DNA from: JBFELO01 sp041552055 | Lineage (GTDB): Bacteria > Acidobacteriota > Thermoanaerobaculia > Thermoanaerobaculales > Sulfomarinibacteraceae | Reading direction: 5' to 3' | Length of the DNA stretch: 11,472 nt | NCBI GenBank assembly: GCA_041552055.1 | Contig: JBFELO010000143.1 | Span: 1-11,472 of the forward strand | In this document: positions 1 to 7,069 of the stretch, piece after piece | Numbering within the stretch: the first letter of the stretch is position 1 | How the letters are laid out: every line of letters starts with the position of its first letter | Position numbers and translations under genes: made by a program | Notes under the pieces: generated by a model | What the model saw: the letters and a program-made list of their open reading frames with translations, nothing else | Told to the model about the DNA's origin: nothing | Databases searched by the model: none

Positions 1-1578
1 ATGATCTACCTGCCGCCGTTCGAGGCGGCGATCCGGGACGCGGGCGCATTGGGGGTCATGAGCTCGTACAACGACTACGACGGGATCCCGATCACCGGCA
101 GCCCGCTGTTCCTCACCGAAATCCTGCGCACGCGCTGGGGGTTCAAGGGCTACGTCGTCTCCGACAGCCGCGCCGTGGAGTTCCTCCAGATCAAGCACCG
201 CGTCGCGGCGGACTATATCGAGGCCGTGCGGCAGGCCGTGGTCGCCGGCCTGAACATCCGGACCGATTTCACGATGCCGGACGTGTACATCAACGCGGTG
301 CGCACTCTCGTCACGGACGGCACGCTGCCGATCGCGATCGTGGACGATCGGGTGCGGGACGTCCTGCGCGTGAAGTTCTGGCAGGGGCTGTTCGACCAGC
401 CGTACGTCCCGGACCCGGAGGAGGCGGACAGGATCGTCCGCAGCGCTGCCCACCTCGAGGTGGCGCGGCGCGCGGCCCTCGAGTCGATCGTGATGCTGAA
501 GAACGACGGCGCGCTGCCCCTTCGCAAGGACCTGAGATCGATCCTCGTCACCGGGCCCAGCGCCGCCGAGACAGGCAACTCGATCAGCCGCTACGGTCCT
601 TCCAAGATCCCGGTGGTGTCGGTTCTCGAAGGCATCCGAGCGACGGTCGGGCCGACGGTCCGGGTGCTCTACACGAAGGGCTGCGAGTTCGTCGACGCGA
701 CGTATCCGGACAGCGAGATCGTGCCGGTCCCGCCGACGGCGCAGGAGCAGGCCGAGATCGACCGGGCGCGAGAGCTCGCGCAGGAGGCGGACGCTGCCAT
801 CGTCGTCCTCGGTGAGAGCGACGATCTCGTCGGCGAGAGCCGATCGCGGGCGAGCCTCGACCTGCCCGGTCATCAGCTGCGGCTCGTGCAGGCGGTGCGC
901 GAGGCCGGCAAACCGACGATCGTCGTGCTGCTGAACGGACGGCCGCTGACCATCAACTGGGTGGACCGGCACGCGTCCGCGATCCTCGAGGGGTGGTTCC
1001 AGGGCGAGTTCTGCGGGACGGCGATCGCCGACGTGCTGTTCGGCGACTACAACCCGTCGGGCAAGCTGCCGCTGACGTTCCCTAAAACCGTCGGCCAGAT
1101 TCCGTACAACTTCCCGTTCAAGCGCGGGTCGCAGATACCGACCGACGAGCTGAACGCACGGGAAAAGAAGACGCTGGTGAACGGTGCGCTCTACCCGTTC
1201 GGTCACGGGCTCAGCTACACGACCTATCGGTACTCGAACCTCGCGATCACGCCGTCGGCGCTGAATCCGGACGGTGAGGTTCAGATAGCGCTCGACGTCG
1301 AGAACGACGGCCGACGCGCGGGCGACGAGATCGTCCAGCTCTACGTGTCGCCGCGGGTGACGAGCATCGCTTATTACGACAAGGTGCTGAGGGGTTTCGA
1401 GCGCGTGCCGCTGCAGCCTGGTCAGAAGAAGCGCGTGCGCTTCACCTTGGGCCCGGACGATCTGAAGCTGCTTGATCGTTACATGCGCTGGACCGTCGAG
1501 CCGGGGACCTACGACATCCTGGTCGGCGCCTCGTCCGAGGACATCCGGCTGCGCGGCACCTTCGAGATAGTCGACTAG
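1..1578 (+). CDS. GH3 family beta-glucosidase, 5'-truncated by window edge
   Basis: This is a glycoside hydrolase family 3 enzyme, which releases terminal beta-linked sugars by a retaining mechanism. The visible 525 residues begin inside the first (TIM-barrel) domain: the internal run MSSYNDYDG and the nucleophile motif VVSDSRAVEF, with Asp55 of the fragment as the expected nucleophile. The alpha/beta sandwich domain follows from about 160, with VLGES and VGESRSRASLDLPG; Glu279 is a candidate acid/base. A fibronectin-III-like domain closes the protein from about 425 (GDEIVQLYVSP, LRGFERV). Family members usually have 700-850 residues, so roughly 200 or more are missing and the ATG at base 1 is probably an internal methionine. 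Whether a signal peptide exists cannot be seen. The TAG stop shares its last base with the first GGGTGCCACCC palindrome. Family assignment is secure; the exact substrate is not. Confidence 0.93.
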   Translation: MIYLPPFEAAIRDAGALGVMSSYNDYDGIPITGSPLFLTEILRTRWGFKGYVVSDSRAVEFLQIKHRVAADYIEAVRQAVVAGLNIRTDFTMPDVYINAVRTLVTDGTLPIAIVDDRVRDVLRVKFWQGLFDQPYVPDPEEADRIVRSAAHLEVARRAALESIVMLKNDGALPLRKDLRSILVTGPSAAETGNSISRYGPSKIPVVSVLEGIRATVGPTVRVLYTKGCEFVDATYPDSEIVPVPPTAQEQAEIDRARELAQEADAAIVVLGESDDLVGESRSRASLDLPGHQLRLVQAVREAGKPTIVVLLNGRPLTINWVDRHASAILEGWFQGEFCGTAIADVLFGDYNPSGKLPLTFPKTVGQIPYNFPFKRGSQIPTDELNAREKKTLVNGALYPFGHGLSYTTYRYSNLAITPSALNPDGEVQIALDVENDGRRAGDEIVQLYVSPRVTSIAYYDKVLRGFERVPLQPGQKKRVRFTLGPDDLKLLDRYMRWTVEPGTYDILVGASSEDIRLRGTFEIVD

Positions 1579-1640
1579 GGTGCCACCCTCCACCCTTCTA
1601 GGGTGCCACCCTTCGCATTGCCTCATTGTCGCGGGCTGCG
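1578..1640. repeat. Two GGGTGCCACCC palindromes plus type-A repeat unit
   Basis: Two copies of the palindrome AGGGTGCCACCCT lie at 1577-1589 and 1600-1612, 23 bp apart. The second is followed by a unit (to 1640: TTCGCATTG, CCTC, TTGTCGC, GGCTGCG) that recurs at 4426-4475. The hairpins sit at the 3' end of the GH3 transcript and could act as a terminator or mRNA stabiliser, but no T tract follows. The GTG inside the second palindrome creates a false start for the downstream kinase frame. Confidence 0.75.
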
Positions 1641-1740
1641 GAAGAGGTCATGGCCTGGCCTGAGGAGGGTCCTGAGGAACATTGAGTCCAGACGGAGCCC
1701 GGAATCGAGGTCCGTACTTCATACGTTATCGTTGGCGCAC

Positions 1741-4386
1741 GTGAACGAGAGTATCCCTGACATCGGACCGTACATCGTCGACGCCGAGATCGGTCGCGGC
1801 GGGATGGGGGTGGTGTACCGCGCGACGGACACCCGGCTGGGGCGTTCGGTGGCGATCAAGGCGCTGCCCAACGACCTCGCCGACGATGCGGAAAGGTTGG
1901 CGCGGTTCGAGCGCGAGGCGCGGACGCTGGCGGCGCTCAACCACCCCAACGTGGCTGGGATCCACGGCGTCGAGGAGTACCAGGGTCGTCGGTATCTGGT
2001 CCTCGAGTACGTCGATGGTGAAACGCTGGCCGAGCGGCTCGACCGCGGCCCGCTGGCGGTGGATGAGGCGCTCGAGGTGTGTGCGCAGATTGCCCGAGGC
2101 GTCGAGGCGGCGCACGAGGCGGGCATCATCCACCGTGACCTCAAGCCCGGCAACGTGAAGCTGACGCCCGACGGCAGGGCCAAGGTGCTCGATTTTGGCC
2201 TCGCCAAGGAGACGGTGGAGAGCTCGTCGTCTTCGGTCGATCTCACCCGCTCGCCGACGATCACGGCGGGGCAATCTCCCACGGCCGCGGGGGTGATCCT
2301 CGGCACCGCGCCATACATGAGCCCGGAGCAGGCGCGAGGCCGTCCGGTCGACCGCCGCACCGACATCTGGTCCTTTGGCGTGATGCTCTACGAGTGCCTG
2401 ACGGGATCCAGTCCCTTTGTCGGCGAGACGGTGAGTGACTCGATTGCCGCGATCCTACAGGCGGACGTCGATTTCGACCGCCTGCCGGCGGCGATGCCGC
2501 GGTCGGTGCGGCGGGTGCTGCGCCGCTGCCTCGAGCGAGACAAGGACCGTCGCTTTCGCGACATTGGTGATGTGGGGCTGGAGCTCGTTGAGGCGAGTGA
2601 GGGGCGGGATGATGAACCCGCTCGTCCCGATGCTGGGAATGGCCGCAGTCGCACGAGTCTGGCGTGGGCGGTGGCCGCCGGGGCGCTGCTCGCGCTCGTG
2701 GCGACGGTGACCTGGGTCGTGCTGCTGCAACGCGAGGCGCCGTCGAGGCTGGTAGCCGACATAGTCCCCCAGGACCCGGAGGCCACGGTCTCGGCGCGCG
2801 GCGGCCCACCCGCGATTTCGCCGGACGGCATGCGACTCGCCGTTGTTGTCGAGCGCGGCAGCGAGATGTCGCTCATCGTCCGCGACCTGAGCACGGGCAA
2901 CGAACAAACGGTGGCGTCGGGTGACGAGATTCGGGGACCGTTCTGGTCGCCCGACGCGCGATCGCTCGCCTACTTCGACGGTGAACGCATGTTGATCCTC
3001 GCACCCGGTGCTGCGCGGCCGGAGCCGGTGCCGGGCGTGACCGTGCCGAGTCGTCGACTCGCGAGCGGCTCCTGGGCGCCTGACGGCACTATCGTCTACG
3101 GCCGGCTGCCGGAGGGACTGATGCGGGTCAGACCCTTCGATGGCGAACCCGAACTCCTTTTGGATCCTTTTCCGGATCGCAGTGGCGATCGGGTGGAGTT
3201 CCCCTCGTTCCTGCCCGACGGCCGACGCTTCCTGTTTTTGATCTTCGAGTCCGAAGGCGGAGGCACGACCGGCGTCTACATGGGTTCGCTCGATTCGAGC
3301 GAGTTCACGCTCGTTCTGCCAGTGGCGTCCAACGCGGTCTACATTCCTTCGGGAATGCTGGTCTTTTCACGCGCAGGAGGGCTTCAGGCACAGCGGTTCG
3401 ACATCGCTACGGGACGGGTGGAGGGGGAGCCGATTCGCATCGCGAGCGACGTGCGGCCGGTGTCGTGGCCGCCGCACGCGCTGTTCACCGTGAGCGAATC
3501 GGGAAGGATTGTCTATGTGCGGGGCAGCGCCGCCGATGCCGAGAGTGAGTTCGTCTGGATGGACCGCGCTACGGGCGACATGACGCCGATCGGCGTACAG
3601 GGTTCGCTGTGGAACCCGAGTTTGTCGCCTGACGGTCGATTCCTGGCATTCGATTGGACAACCGGCGAAACGTCTGGGGACATCTGGATTCGCGATCTCG
3701 AACACGGGTTGGATACGCGGCTGACCAGCGACCCGAAGAATGAGTCCAACCCCGTTTGGACGCCCGACGGGCGGACTGTCGTCTTTTTCCGCGGCGGTGA
3801 CATCTACCGAATCTCGCCGGACGGCATCTCCGAGGCCGAGCTGCTGCGTGAGTCGACGGAGAGGTCGTACACGTGGGCGGTGACGCCGGACGGTCGCAGG
3901 CTGCTTTTCAGCACCGGCGGCGAGGACAATGCGGTCTTGTTGTGGACCCTCGATCTCGAAACCCTCGAGGCTCAAAGGTGGATCGACCGGCCGTTGACGT
4001 CGGCCCCGGTCTCGATGTCGGCGGACGGCAGGTGGGTGGCTTACACCGAGTTCGTGCAGGATCGCCTCGAGGTGTTTGTCCGGTCGTTCCCGGACGGAGA
4101 GACGGTGCGCCGCGTGTCGATCGCCGGCGGCTTCGCCCCTCGGTGGTCCGACGGTGGCGAGATCTTCTTCGCCGCGGGCTCGAGTCTGATGGCTTCCAGG
4201 GTGCGGGAGCTCGCGGACGGGACGGTCGAGATCGATCGGCCACAGCAGATCGGCCTTCTTCCACCGACCTTGCCTGGGACCCGCCCGTTCGACGTGGACC
4301 CCGGCGGCACGAGGTTCCTGACCATCCGCGCGAAGCATTCCGCGACCGGCGCCTCGCTGCGCTTGGTCGAGCACTGGGGCGAGTGA
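1741..4386 (+). CDS. Transmembrane Ser/Thr protein kinase with PD40 beta-propeller
   Basis: A receptor-type Hanks kinase. Numbered from GTG 1741 (881 residues), it has the glycine loop IGRGGMGVVY (17-26), VAIK lysine 40, Glu59, HRDLKPGN (131-138), DFG (151-153), a Ser/Thr-rich activation segment (161-181) and GTAPYMSPEQ (188-197). One transmembrane helix spans about 307-329. The rest is an extracytoplasmic TolB/PD40-like propeller with many blades of the type SPDGRFLAF, PVWTPDGRTVVFF and SWAPDGT. The kinase should be cytoplasmic and phosphorylate Ser/Thr; the propeller may bind a ligand, partner or wall polymer (inference). The frame is open back to GTG 1603, but that start lies in a repeat and would add a low-complexity basic leader. 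GTG 1741 puts the conserved fold near the N terminus and gives the same length as the paralogue at 8079-10724. No convincing ribosome site precedes it, so TTG 1732 remains possible. Confidence 0.92.
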   Translation: MNESIPDIGPYIVDAEIGRGGMGVVYRATDTRLGRSVAIKALPNDLADDAERLARFEREARTLAALNHPNVAGIHGVEEYQGRRYLVLEYVDGETLAERLDRGPLAVDEALEVCAQIARGVEAAHEAGIIHRDLKPGNVKLTPDGRAKVLDFGLAKETVESSSSSVDLTRSPTITAGQSPTAAGVILGTAPYMSPEQARGRPVDRRTDIWSFGVMLYECLTGSSPFVGETVSDSIAAILQADVDFDRLPAAMPRSVRRVLRRCLERDKDRRFRDIGDVGLELVEASEGRDDEPARPDAGNGRSRTSLAWAVAAGALLALVATVTWVVLLQREAPSRLVADIVPQDPEATVSARGGPPAISPDGMRLAVVVERGSEMSLIVRDLSTGNEQTVASGDEIRGPFWSPDARSLAYFDGERMLILAPGAARPEPVPGVTVPSRRLASGSWAPDGTIVYGRLPEGLMRVRPFDGEPELLLDPFPDRSGDRVEFPSFLPDGRRFLFLIFESEGGGTTGVYMGSLDSSEFTLVLPVASNAVYIPSGMLVFSRAGGLQAQRFDIATGRVEGEPIRIASDVRPVSWPPHALFTVSESGRIVYVRGSAADAESEFVWMDRATGDMTPIGVQGSLWNPSLSPDGRFLAFDWTTGETSGDIWIRDLEHGLDTRLTSDPKNESNPVWTPDGRTVVFFRGGDIYRISPDGISEAELLRESTERSYTWAVTPDGRRLLFSTGGEDNAVLLWTLDLETLEAQRWIDRPLTSAPVSMSADGRWVAYTEFVQDRLEVFVRSFPDGETVRRVSIAGGFAPRWSDGGEIFFAAGSSLMASRVRELADGTVEIDRPQQIGLLPPTLPGTRPFDVDPGGTRFLTIRAKHSATGASLRLVEHWGE

Positions 4387-4425
4387 GGGTCGTAGGGTCG
4401 AGTGCACGATGGAGCAATGGGCAAT

Positions 4426-4475
4426 GGCTGCCACCCTTCGCATTGCTTCGCATTGCCTCCTTGTCGCAGGCTGCG
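4426..4475. repeat. Type-A GGTGCC-family repeat, second copy
   Basis: Begins GGCTGCCACCC (one mismatch to the 11-bp palindrome) and runs through TTCGCATTG, CCTCC, TTGTCGC and GGCTGCG. The same segment order occurs at 1601-1640. This copy has a 10-bp internal duplication of CTTCGCATTG. It sits directly beside element B1, so two repeat units are adjacent here. Confidence 0.7.
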
Positions 4476-4479
4476 TGTG

Positions 4480-4612
4480 GGTGCCACCCTTCGCATGCAC
4501 GCATTGTTGAAGCACCGCTGATGATCGCTGAGTCGATGTGGCTCCTGGTCTCTGTGCTGCAATGTCGCGCCTGGGATTCGACTCGCAATGCAGTAATGCG
4601 AAGGGCGGCACC
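4480..4612. mobile_element. MITE-like element B1, 133 bp, 17-bp terminal inverted repeats
   Basis: The left end is GGTGCCACCCTTCGCAT (4480-4496). The right end (4596-4612) is its reverse complement with one mismatch, 16 of 17. There is no room for a protein. The inside matches element B2 (6558-6699): a 23-bp stretch is identical (4506-4528 against 6584-6606) and a 34-bp stretch before the right end agrees at 30 positions (4570-4603 against 6657-6690). A non-autonomous element moved in trans, or a REP/BIME-type repeat, both fit. No target duplication was identified. Confidence 0.72.
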
Positions 4613-4696
4613 GTTGGGATCCGGGCCTTTGCCGGCCGACCGCCGTTCGACTCTCCTTGAAACGGACCGAATACCAGTCAGGCTCACGGCCCTCGA

Positions 4697-5053
4697 TCAG
4701 AAGGGCTGGACGACCGCCAGCCAGACTGCGAGGCCGCCGACCACCGGCAGCGCCGGCCACAGGGCAGCCCCCAGCTCCGGCCGGCGCCGCAGCGGCCATG
4801 CGGCCACTGCGAGCAGCAACCAGAGTCCGATCTTGGCATAGGCCCACCCCGGAATGTCGCCGAAATGGCCGAGCCGCGCCAGCAGGCCGAACCCAGCCAC
4901 CAAGATCACTGCAATCGAGACCCCGTGAACGATGCCGGCGATCCTTCTCCATCGGGCGTCTCCACTCCGACCGAGGACCGCCAGACTGCCCAGCGCGGTG
5001 AACAGAAAAAGGATCGCGACGAGGTGCAGGATCTTGTAGGTCAGATAGCTCAT
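4697..5053 (-). CDS. Small four-helix membrane protein, possibly SirB-like
   Basis: A hydrophobic protein of 118 residues with four predicted membrane helices (about 5-27, 38-58, 70-88 and 95-116). It has a histidine in helix 1 (YKILHLVAILF), a second in GIVHG, and short basic loops such as RRRP. ATG 5053 is chosen because GGAGG lies 5 bases upstream; the frame extends to 5140, but the extra 29 residues are charged and lack a start signal. The size and His-bearing helices recall SirB-type or similar small membrane proteins, but I cannot assign a family. It is divergent from the small membrane gene at 5248, with which it may share control. Function unknown; that it is a real gene is fairly sure. 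Confidence 0.72.
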   Translation of the reverse strand: MSYLTYKILHLVAILFLFTALGSLAVLGRSGDARWRRIAGIVHGVSIAVILVAGFGLLARLGHFGDIPGWAYAKIGLWLLLAVAAWPLRRRPELGAALWPALPVVGGLAVWLAVVQPF

Positions 5054-5247
5054 GACTGCCTCCAAGAGACCATAACGCCATCGCGCGGGTGTCCTTTCCC
5101 CCCAGGGCTGGACCCGATTCGGTCGTCCACCAGGAGCCAAGGCCGCCAGCGAACCGCGTTGACAGATCGATGACGAATCCAGCAGAACGACCGGTCATCC
5201 GACGGCCCGACCGGTGGTACGCTTTGCGAAGTAGCGGGAGATCGATG
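5054..5247. promoter_or_regulatory. Divergent promoter region with spaced CGACCGGT repeats
   Basis: This 194-bp spacer lies between two divergent membrane genes. The direct repeat CGACCGGT occurs at 5188-5195 and 5208-5215, exactly 20 bp apart (about two helical turns), each containing the palindrome ACCGGT; this is a candidate operator. A perfect -35-like TTGACA lies at 5159-5164, but only a poor -10 follows at 17 bp. For the plus gene, GGGAG at 5236-5240 is the ribosome site. Regulatory function is inferred from position and pattern only. Confidence 0.3.
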
Positions 5248-5592
5248 ATGACCTTCGTCAAACTGCTTCCGGTGATGCTCAGCGCTCTCCTTCTCGGGGC
5301 GCATTTCTTCCGCGCAGGCTTGGTCCCCGCAGCTGTCGTGGTCGCGCTGCTCCCGGCGGTGCTCGTTGTCAAGCGGGCATGGGCCGCTCGCTTGACGCAG
5401 CTGGTCCTCGCGCTCGGAGCGCTCGAGTGGCTCAGGACCCTCATCGTCCTGGTTGCCGCCCGTCGTGAAATGGGACAACCGTGGACTCGGCTCGCCGTGA
5501 TCCTCGGACTGGTGACGCTCGTGACCCTCGGAGCCGGGCTGATGTTCTCGTGGTCCGCAGCCCTTCGAAAGAGGTACCGGCTCGACGAGTGA
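5248..5592 (+). CDS. Conserved small integral membrane protein, function unknown
   Basis: A 114-residue protein with about four membrane helices. It starts MTFVKLLPVMLSALLLGAHF and continues with the run LALGALEWLRTLIVLVAARR, then an amphipathic stretch and a last helix (about 84-103) ending in a basic tail. The LLPV-LSALLLGAHF-RAG and GALEWLRTL patterns resemble an uncharacterised family I have seen in other bacteria, from memory and not checked. ATG 5248 lies 7 bases after GGGAG; ATG 5245 immediately before it is the alternative. The frame stays open upstream to 5089 but that part looks non-coding. It is divergent from the membrane gene at 4697-5053. No catalytic residues are apparent. Confidence 0.75.
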   Translation: MTFVKLLPVMLSALLLGAHFFRAGLVPAAVVVALLPAVLVVKRAWAARLTQLVLALGALEWLRTLIVLVAARREMGQPWTRLAVILGLVTLVTLGAGLMFSWSAALRKRYRLDE

Positions 5593-5605
5593 CCCGAGCC
5601 GCGGG

Positions 5606-5684
5606 GGTGCCACCCATCACGAGTTTCACAAAGTCGGTGGTTGTTGTGAGCATACTCGTCGTGATACGTGTGACGGGCGGCACC
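5606..5684. mobile_element. Short inverted-repeat element C, 79 bp
   Basis: The left end GGTGCCACCCATCAC and the right end (5670-5684, reverse complement GGTGCCGCCCGTCAC) match at 13 of 15 positions. Internally, ATCACGAG near the left pairs with CTCGTCGTGAT near the right, so the whole element can fold. Its left part (5605-5634) closely matches 7955-7984, including TCACAAAGT. It starts 13 bp after the membrane gene's stop and abuts a gene remnant on the right. It is too small to code. Confidence 0.6.
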
Positions 5685-5848
5685 TATACGACAAGATCTC
5701 CAACATCGACGTCACCGAGTGGGTCGGAGGCCACAACGAGTACAAACAGCAGGCGGTGCACTTCTTGGTGAAGTGACCCGAGAAGTACCGGGCTAGCGGA
5801 CTCTACCAGTGCAACTTCCGAAAGCTCCGCAAACCTGGAACCTATTGA
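5685..5848 (+). pseudogene. Gene remnant with in-frame stop, truncated by element C
   Basis: Reading from 5687, one frame gives YDKISNIDVTEWVGGHNEY and on to LVK, then TGA at 5774-5776, then PEKYRASGLYQCNFRKLRK up to TGA at 5846-5848. Codon third positions before the first stop are almost all G or C, as in real genes of this window, and the residues look protein-like. No start is present: the frame begins where element C ends. This suggests the 3' part of a gene cut by the repeat and then interrupted by a stop. I do not recognise the family. Chance cannot be excluded. Confidence 0.35.
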
Positions 5849-5868
5849 CTCGTGTTCTGACACGAAGT
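5848..5868. terminator. Small hairpin 3' of the mazF-like gene
   Basis: TCGTGT and ACACGA form a perfect 6-bp stem around TCTG (5850-5865), extendable by ACT/AGT with one bulged base. It lies 3-5 bp beyond the minus-strand toxin stop and just after the remnant's stop, so it could end transcripts from either side. There is no T tract, so it is a weak call. Confidence 0.3.
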
Positions 5869-5870
5869 GG

Positions 5871-6230
5871 TCACGGCTCGCGGCGCAAACCCAGCTGGAT
5901 CATGACGGCCCGGCCGAGGGCCTCGAGCTCCCCGGCATCGAGCCGACCCAGTCGCTCGATGACACGATTCCTGGCCACGGTGCGGGGCTGATTGGCGACG
6001 GCGCGGGAAGGCCTTTCGAGGCCGCTGGTCGTGGTGGCGATGTGGCTCTCGTAGGGGCGGAGAGCTCGGTCGGGAAGCGACGTGACGGGCACGATCTGGA
6101 CCACCGCGTCGAGCCGGCACGCAACGTCGTTGGACATGACGATCGCCGGGCGAGTCGTGCGTATCTCGCTTCCTTCCGCAGGGTCCAGTCGGACGAGGAC
6201 GACGTCACCCCGGCGATATTCCATCGTCAT
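5871..6230 (-). CDS. mazF: MazF/PemK-family endoribonuclease toxin
   Basis: A 119-residue toxin of the MazF/PemK family, sequence-specific mRNA-cleaving ribonucleases held inactive by their antitoxin. It has the start-strand motif YRRGDVVLVRLDPAEGSE (5-22), then RTTRPAIVMSND with Arg27 as expected catalytic arginine, and QIVPVTS with Thr50/Ser51. The C-terminal helix is LDAGELEALGRAV. ATG 6230 is chosen: it overlaps the antitoxin stop as ATGA and has GAGG 7 bases upstream; a longer reading to 6260 would enter the antitoxin. The 4-bp overlap implies translational coupling in one antitoxin-toxin operon. It is distinct from the second MazF at 6728-7069, and the partner antitoxin is of a different fold. 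Confidence 0.9.
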   Translation of the reverse strand: MTMEYRRGDVVLVRLDPAEGSEIRTTRPAIVMSNDVACRLDAVVQIVPVTSLPDRALRPYESHIATTTSGLERPSRAVANQPRTVARNRVIERLGRLDAGELEALGRAVMIQLGLRREP

Positions 6231-6442
6231 TCTTCGACCTCGGCGTCGGCAGGTTCCCACTGTTCGGCCAGCTCGGCGCTCTCGTGGTGGTCTTCAGAGT
6301 ACGCCGCCTCGAGCTCTCGCTGGAGCTGCCGGGCACGATACTCGCGAACCGCCTCGCAGACGACGGCGCTCGTATTCGGCATGTCGTACAGGAACTCGGC
6401 GACGTCGGCGTCGACTGTGACGGTGATGCGCTTTTTCGCCAC
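6227..6442 (-). CDS. Ribbon-helix-helix antitoxin of the MazF-type pair
   Basis: A 71-residue protein starting at GTG 6442, preceded by a very strong ribosome site (GGAGGTGA, 6449-6456) with 6 bases of spacing. The N-terminal KKRITVTVDADV forms the expected DNA-binding strand and the following helices (VAEFLYDMP, TSAVVCEAVREYRARQL) fit a CopG/MazE9-like ribbon-helix-helix fold. The acidic tail from about 45 (YSEDHHESAELAEQ, then PADAEVEE) is of the type that wraps the toxin. It should bind the toxin, and its N terminus should repress its own operon through the AT-rich palindrome just upstream. No gene symbol is given because MazE-type RHH names differ between systems. Confidence 0.82.
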   Translation of the reverse strand: MAKKRITVTVDADVAEFLYDMPNTSAVVCEAVREYRARQLQRELEAAYSEDHHESAELAEQWEPADAEVEE

Positions 6443-6465
6443 TGCGGGTCACCTCCCGTAGGACG

Positions 6466-6500
6466 AATATAACATATGAGAAATCATATAAATAATATAA
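6466..6500 (-). promoter_or_regulatory. AT-rich promoter/operator of the RHH-MazF operon
   Basis: A sharply AT-rich island in GC-rich DNA, 24-58 bp upstream of the antitoxin GTG. It contains the perfect inverted repeat ATATGA-GAAA-TCATAT (6474-6489) and further TATA-like steps; TATATT on the minus strand (6466-6471) is a candidate -10. The -35 is not clear. RHH antitoxins normally bind palindromes overlapping their own promoter, so this is the expected autoregulatory site (inference). Confidence 0.55.
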
Positions 6501-6557
6501 CCACCGCGCGCACAGAATCTCCGGGGCCTCACTCTGTCAGCGGGGGCGCGGTGGATA

Positions 6558-6699
6558 GGTGCCACCCTTCGCATGAGCGCATCGTTGAAGCACCGCTGAT
6601 GATCGCGTGTTCGAAGAAGTCCCGACGGTTCCTGGGTACGGCGCTTCAAAGCCGCACCCGGGATTCGACCCTCAATGCAGCAATGCGAAGTGTGGCGCC
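6558..6699. mobile_element. MITE-like element B2, 142 bp, 17-bp terminal inverted repeats
   Basis: The left end GGTGCCACCCTTCGCAT (6558-6574) and the right end (6683-6699, reverse complement GGCGCCACACTTCGCAT) agree at 15 of 17. It shares internal blocks with B1, differing mainly in a variable middle (about 6607-6656) and a few-base length change. It lies between two TA operons, 28 bp before the MazF stop at 6728. No coding capacity; open frames across it on both strands are not genes. Confidence 0.72.
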
Positions 6700-6727
6700 C
6701 ATTTGAAGTCGTTGGGCTTGGCACCGA

Positions 6728-7069
6728 TCATGAAAGGAGAGTGCTGAGTTTTCCGAGTACCTCATCTATCACTGATTTCGGAGCTCTGCATGCGATTTCC
6801 GCCCTGCGAGCTCTCCAGTCGAGACTCTTGATCTGGTCGGAGAGGATGACACCAGTCACAGCGAGGTCCGAGGGAAGCGCAACTTCAAAGGGATAACCCT
6901 TGGCACGGCTGGTGACAGGGCACACGAGCGCCAATCCAACTCTGCTGTTGTATTCAACGGGCGATAGAACGAGCGCGGGGCGCCGGCCAGCCTGTTCGTG
7001 CCCAGCGTGAGGATCGAGAGAAACCCAGATCAGATCACCACGGTCCGGCGCCTGCGATTGATCTACCAT
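6728..7069 (-). CDS. mazF: MazF endoribonuclease toxin, classical type
   Basis: A 113-residue protein close in length and pattern to Escherichia coli MazF. It shows RGDLIWVSLDPHAGHEQAG (10-28), RRPALVLSP with Arg30 as the expected catalytic residue, CPVTSRAKGYPFEV (50-63) with Thr53, and DQIKSLDWRARR. MazF cuts mRNA at short single-stranded sites and stops growth when the labile antitoxin is lost. The ATG at 7069 lies inside the 3' end of mazE (7-bp overlap), giving translational coupling. It reads away from the mazE promoter at 7327-7355. The gene looks intact and has no odd features beyond its place next to another MazF module. Confidence 0.95.
   Translation of the reverse strand: MVDQSQAPDRGDLIWVSLDPHAGHEQAGRRPALVLSPVEYNSRVGLALVCPVTSRAKGYPFEVALPSDLAVTGVILSDQIKSLDWRARRAEIACRAPKSVIDEVLGKLSTLLS

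Larger units (their letters stand above)
4387..4696. other. 310-bp repeat-filled gap between kinase and membrane gene
   Basis: The gap separates two genes whose 3' ends converge. It holds a type-A repeat (4426-4475) and MITE-like element B1 (4480-4612), both described separately. The remaining 4387-4425 and 4613-4696 show no gene and no clear intrinsic terminator. Long open frames crossing this gap on the minus strand are shadows. Confidence 0.7.

Noticed and set aside
3367..4611. Long minus-strand frame (414 codons) opposite the first kinase
   Set aside because: It is antisense to a clear kinase/propeller gene, its product is Arg/Pro/His-rich without domains, and it starts in element B1. 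It is a high-GC shadow.
4041..5444. Minus-strand frame of 467 codons crossing kinase, repeats and membrane genes
   Set aside because: It spans several real genes and element B1; the similarity of its middle part to the frame at 6449-6724 is only the shared MITE-like DNA.
6449..6724. Minus-strand frame of 91 codons
   Set aside because: It consists of element B2 plus the AT-rich operator; the protein-like similarity to other frames comes from the repeat.
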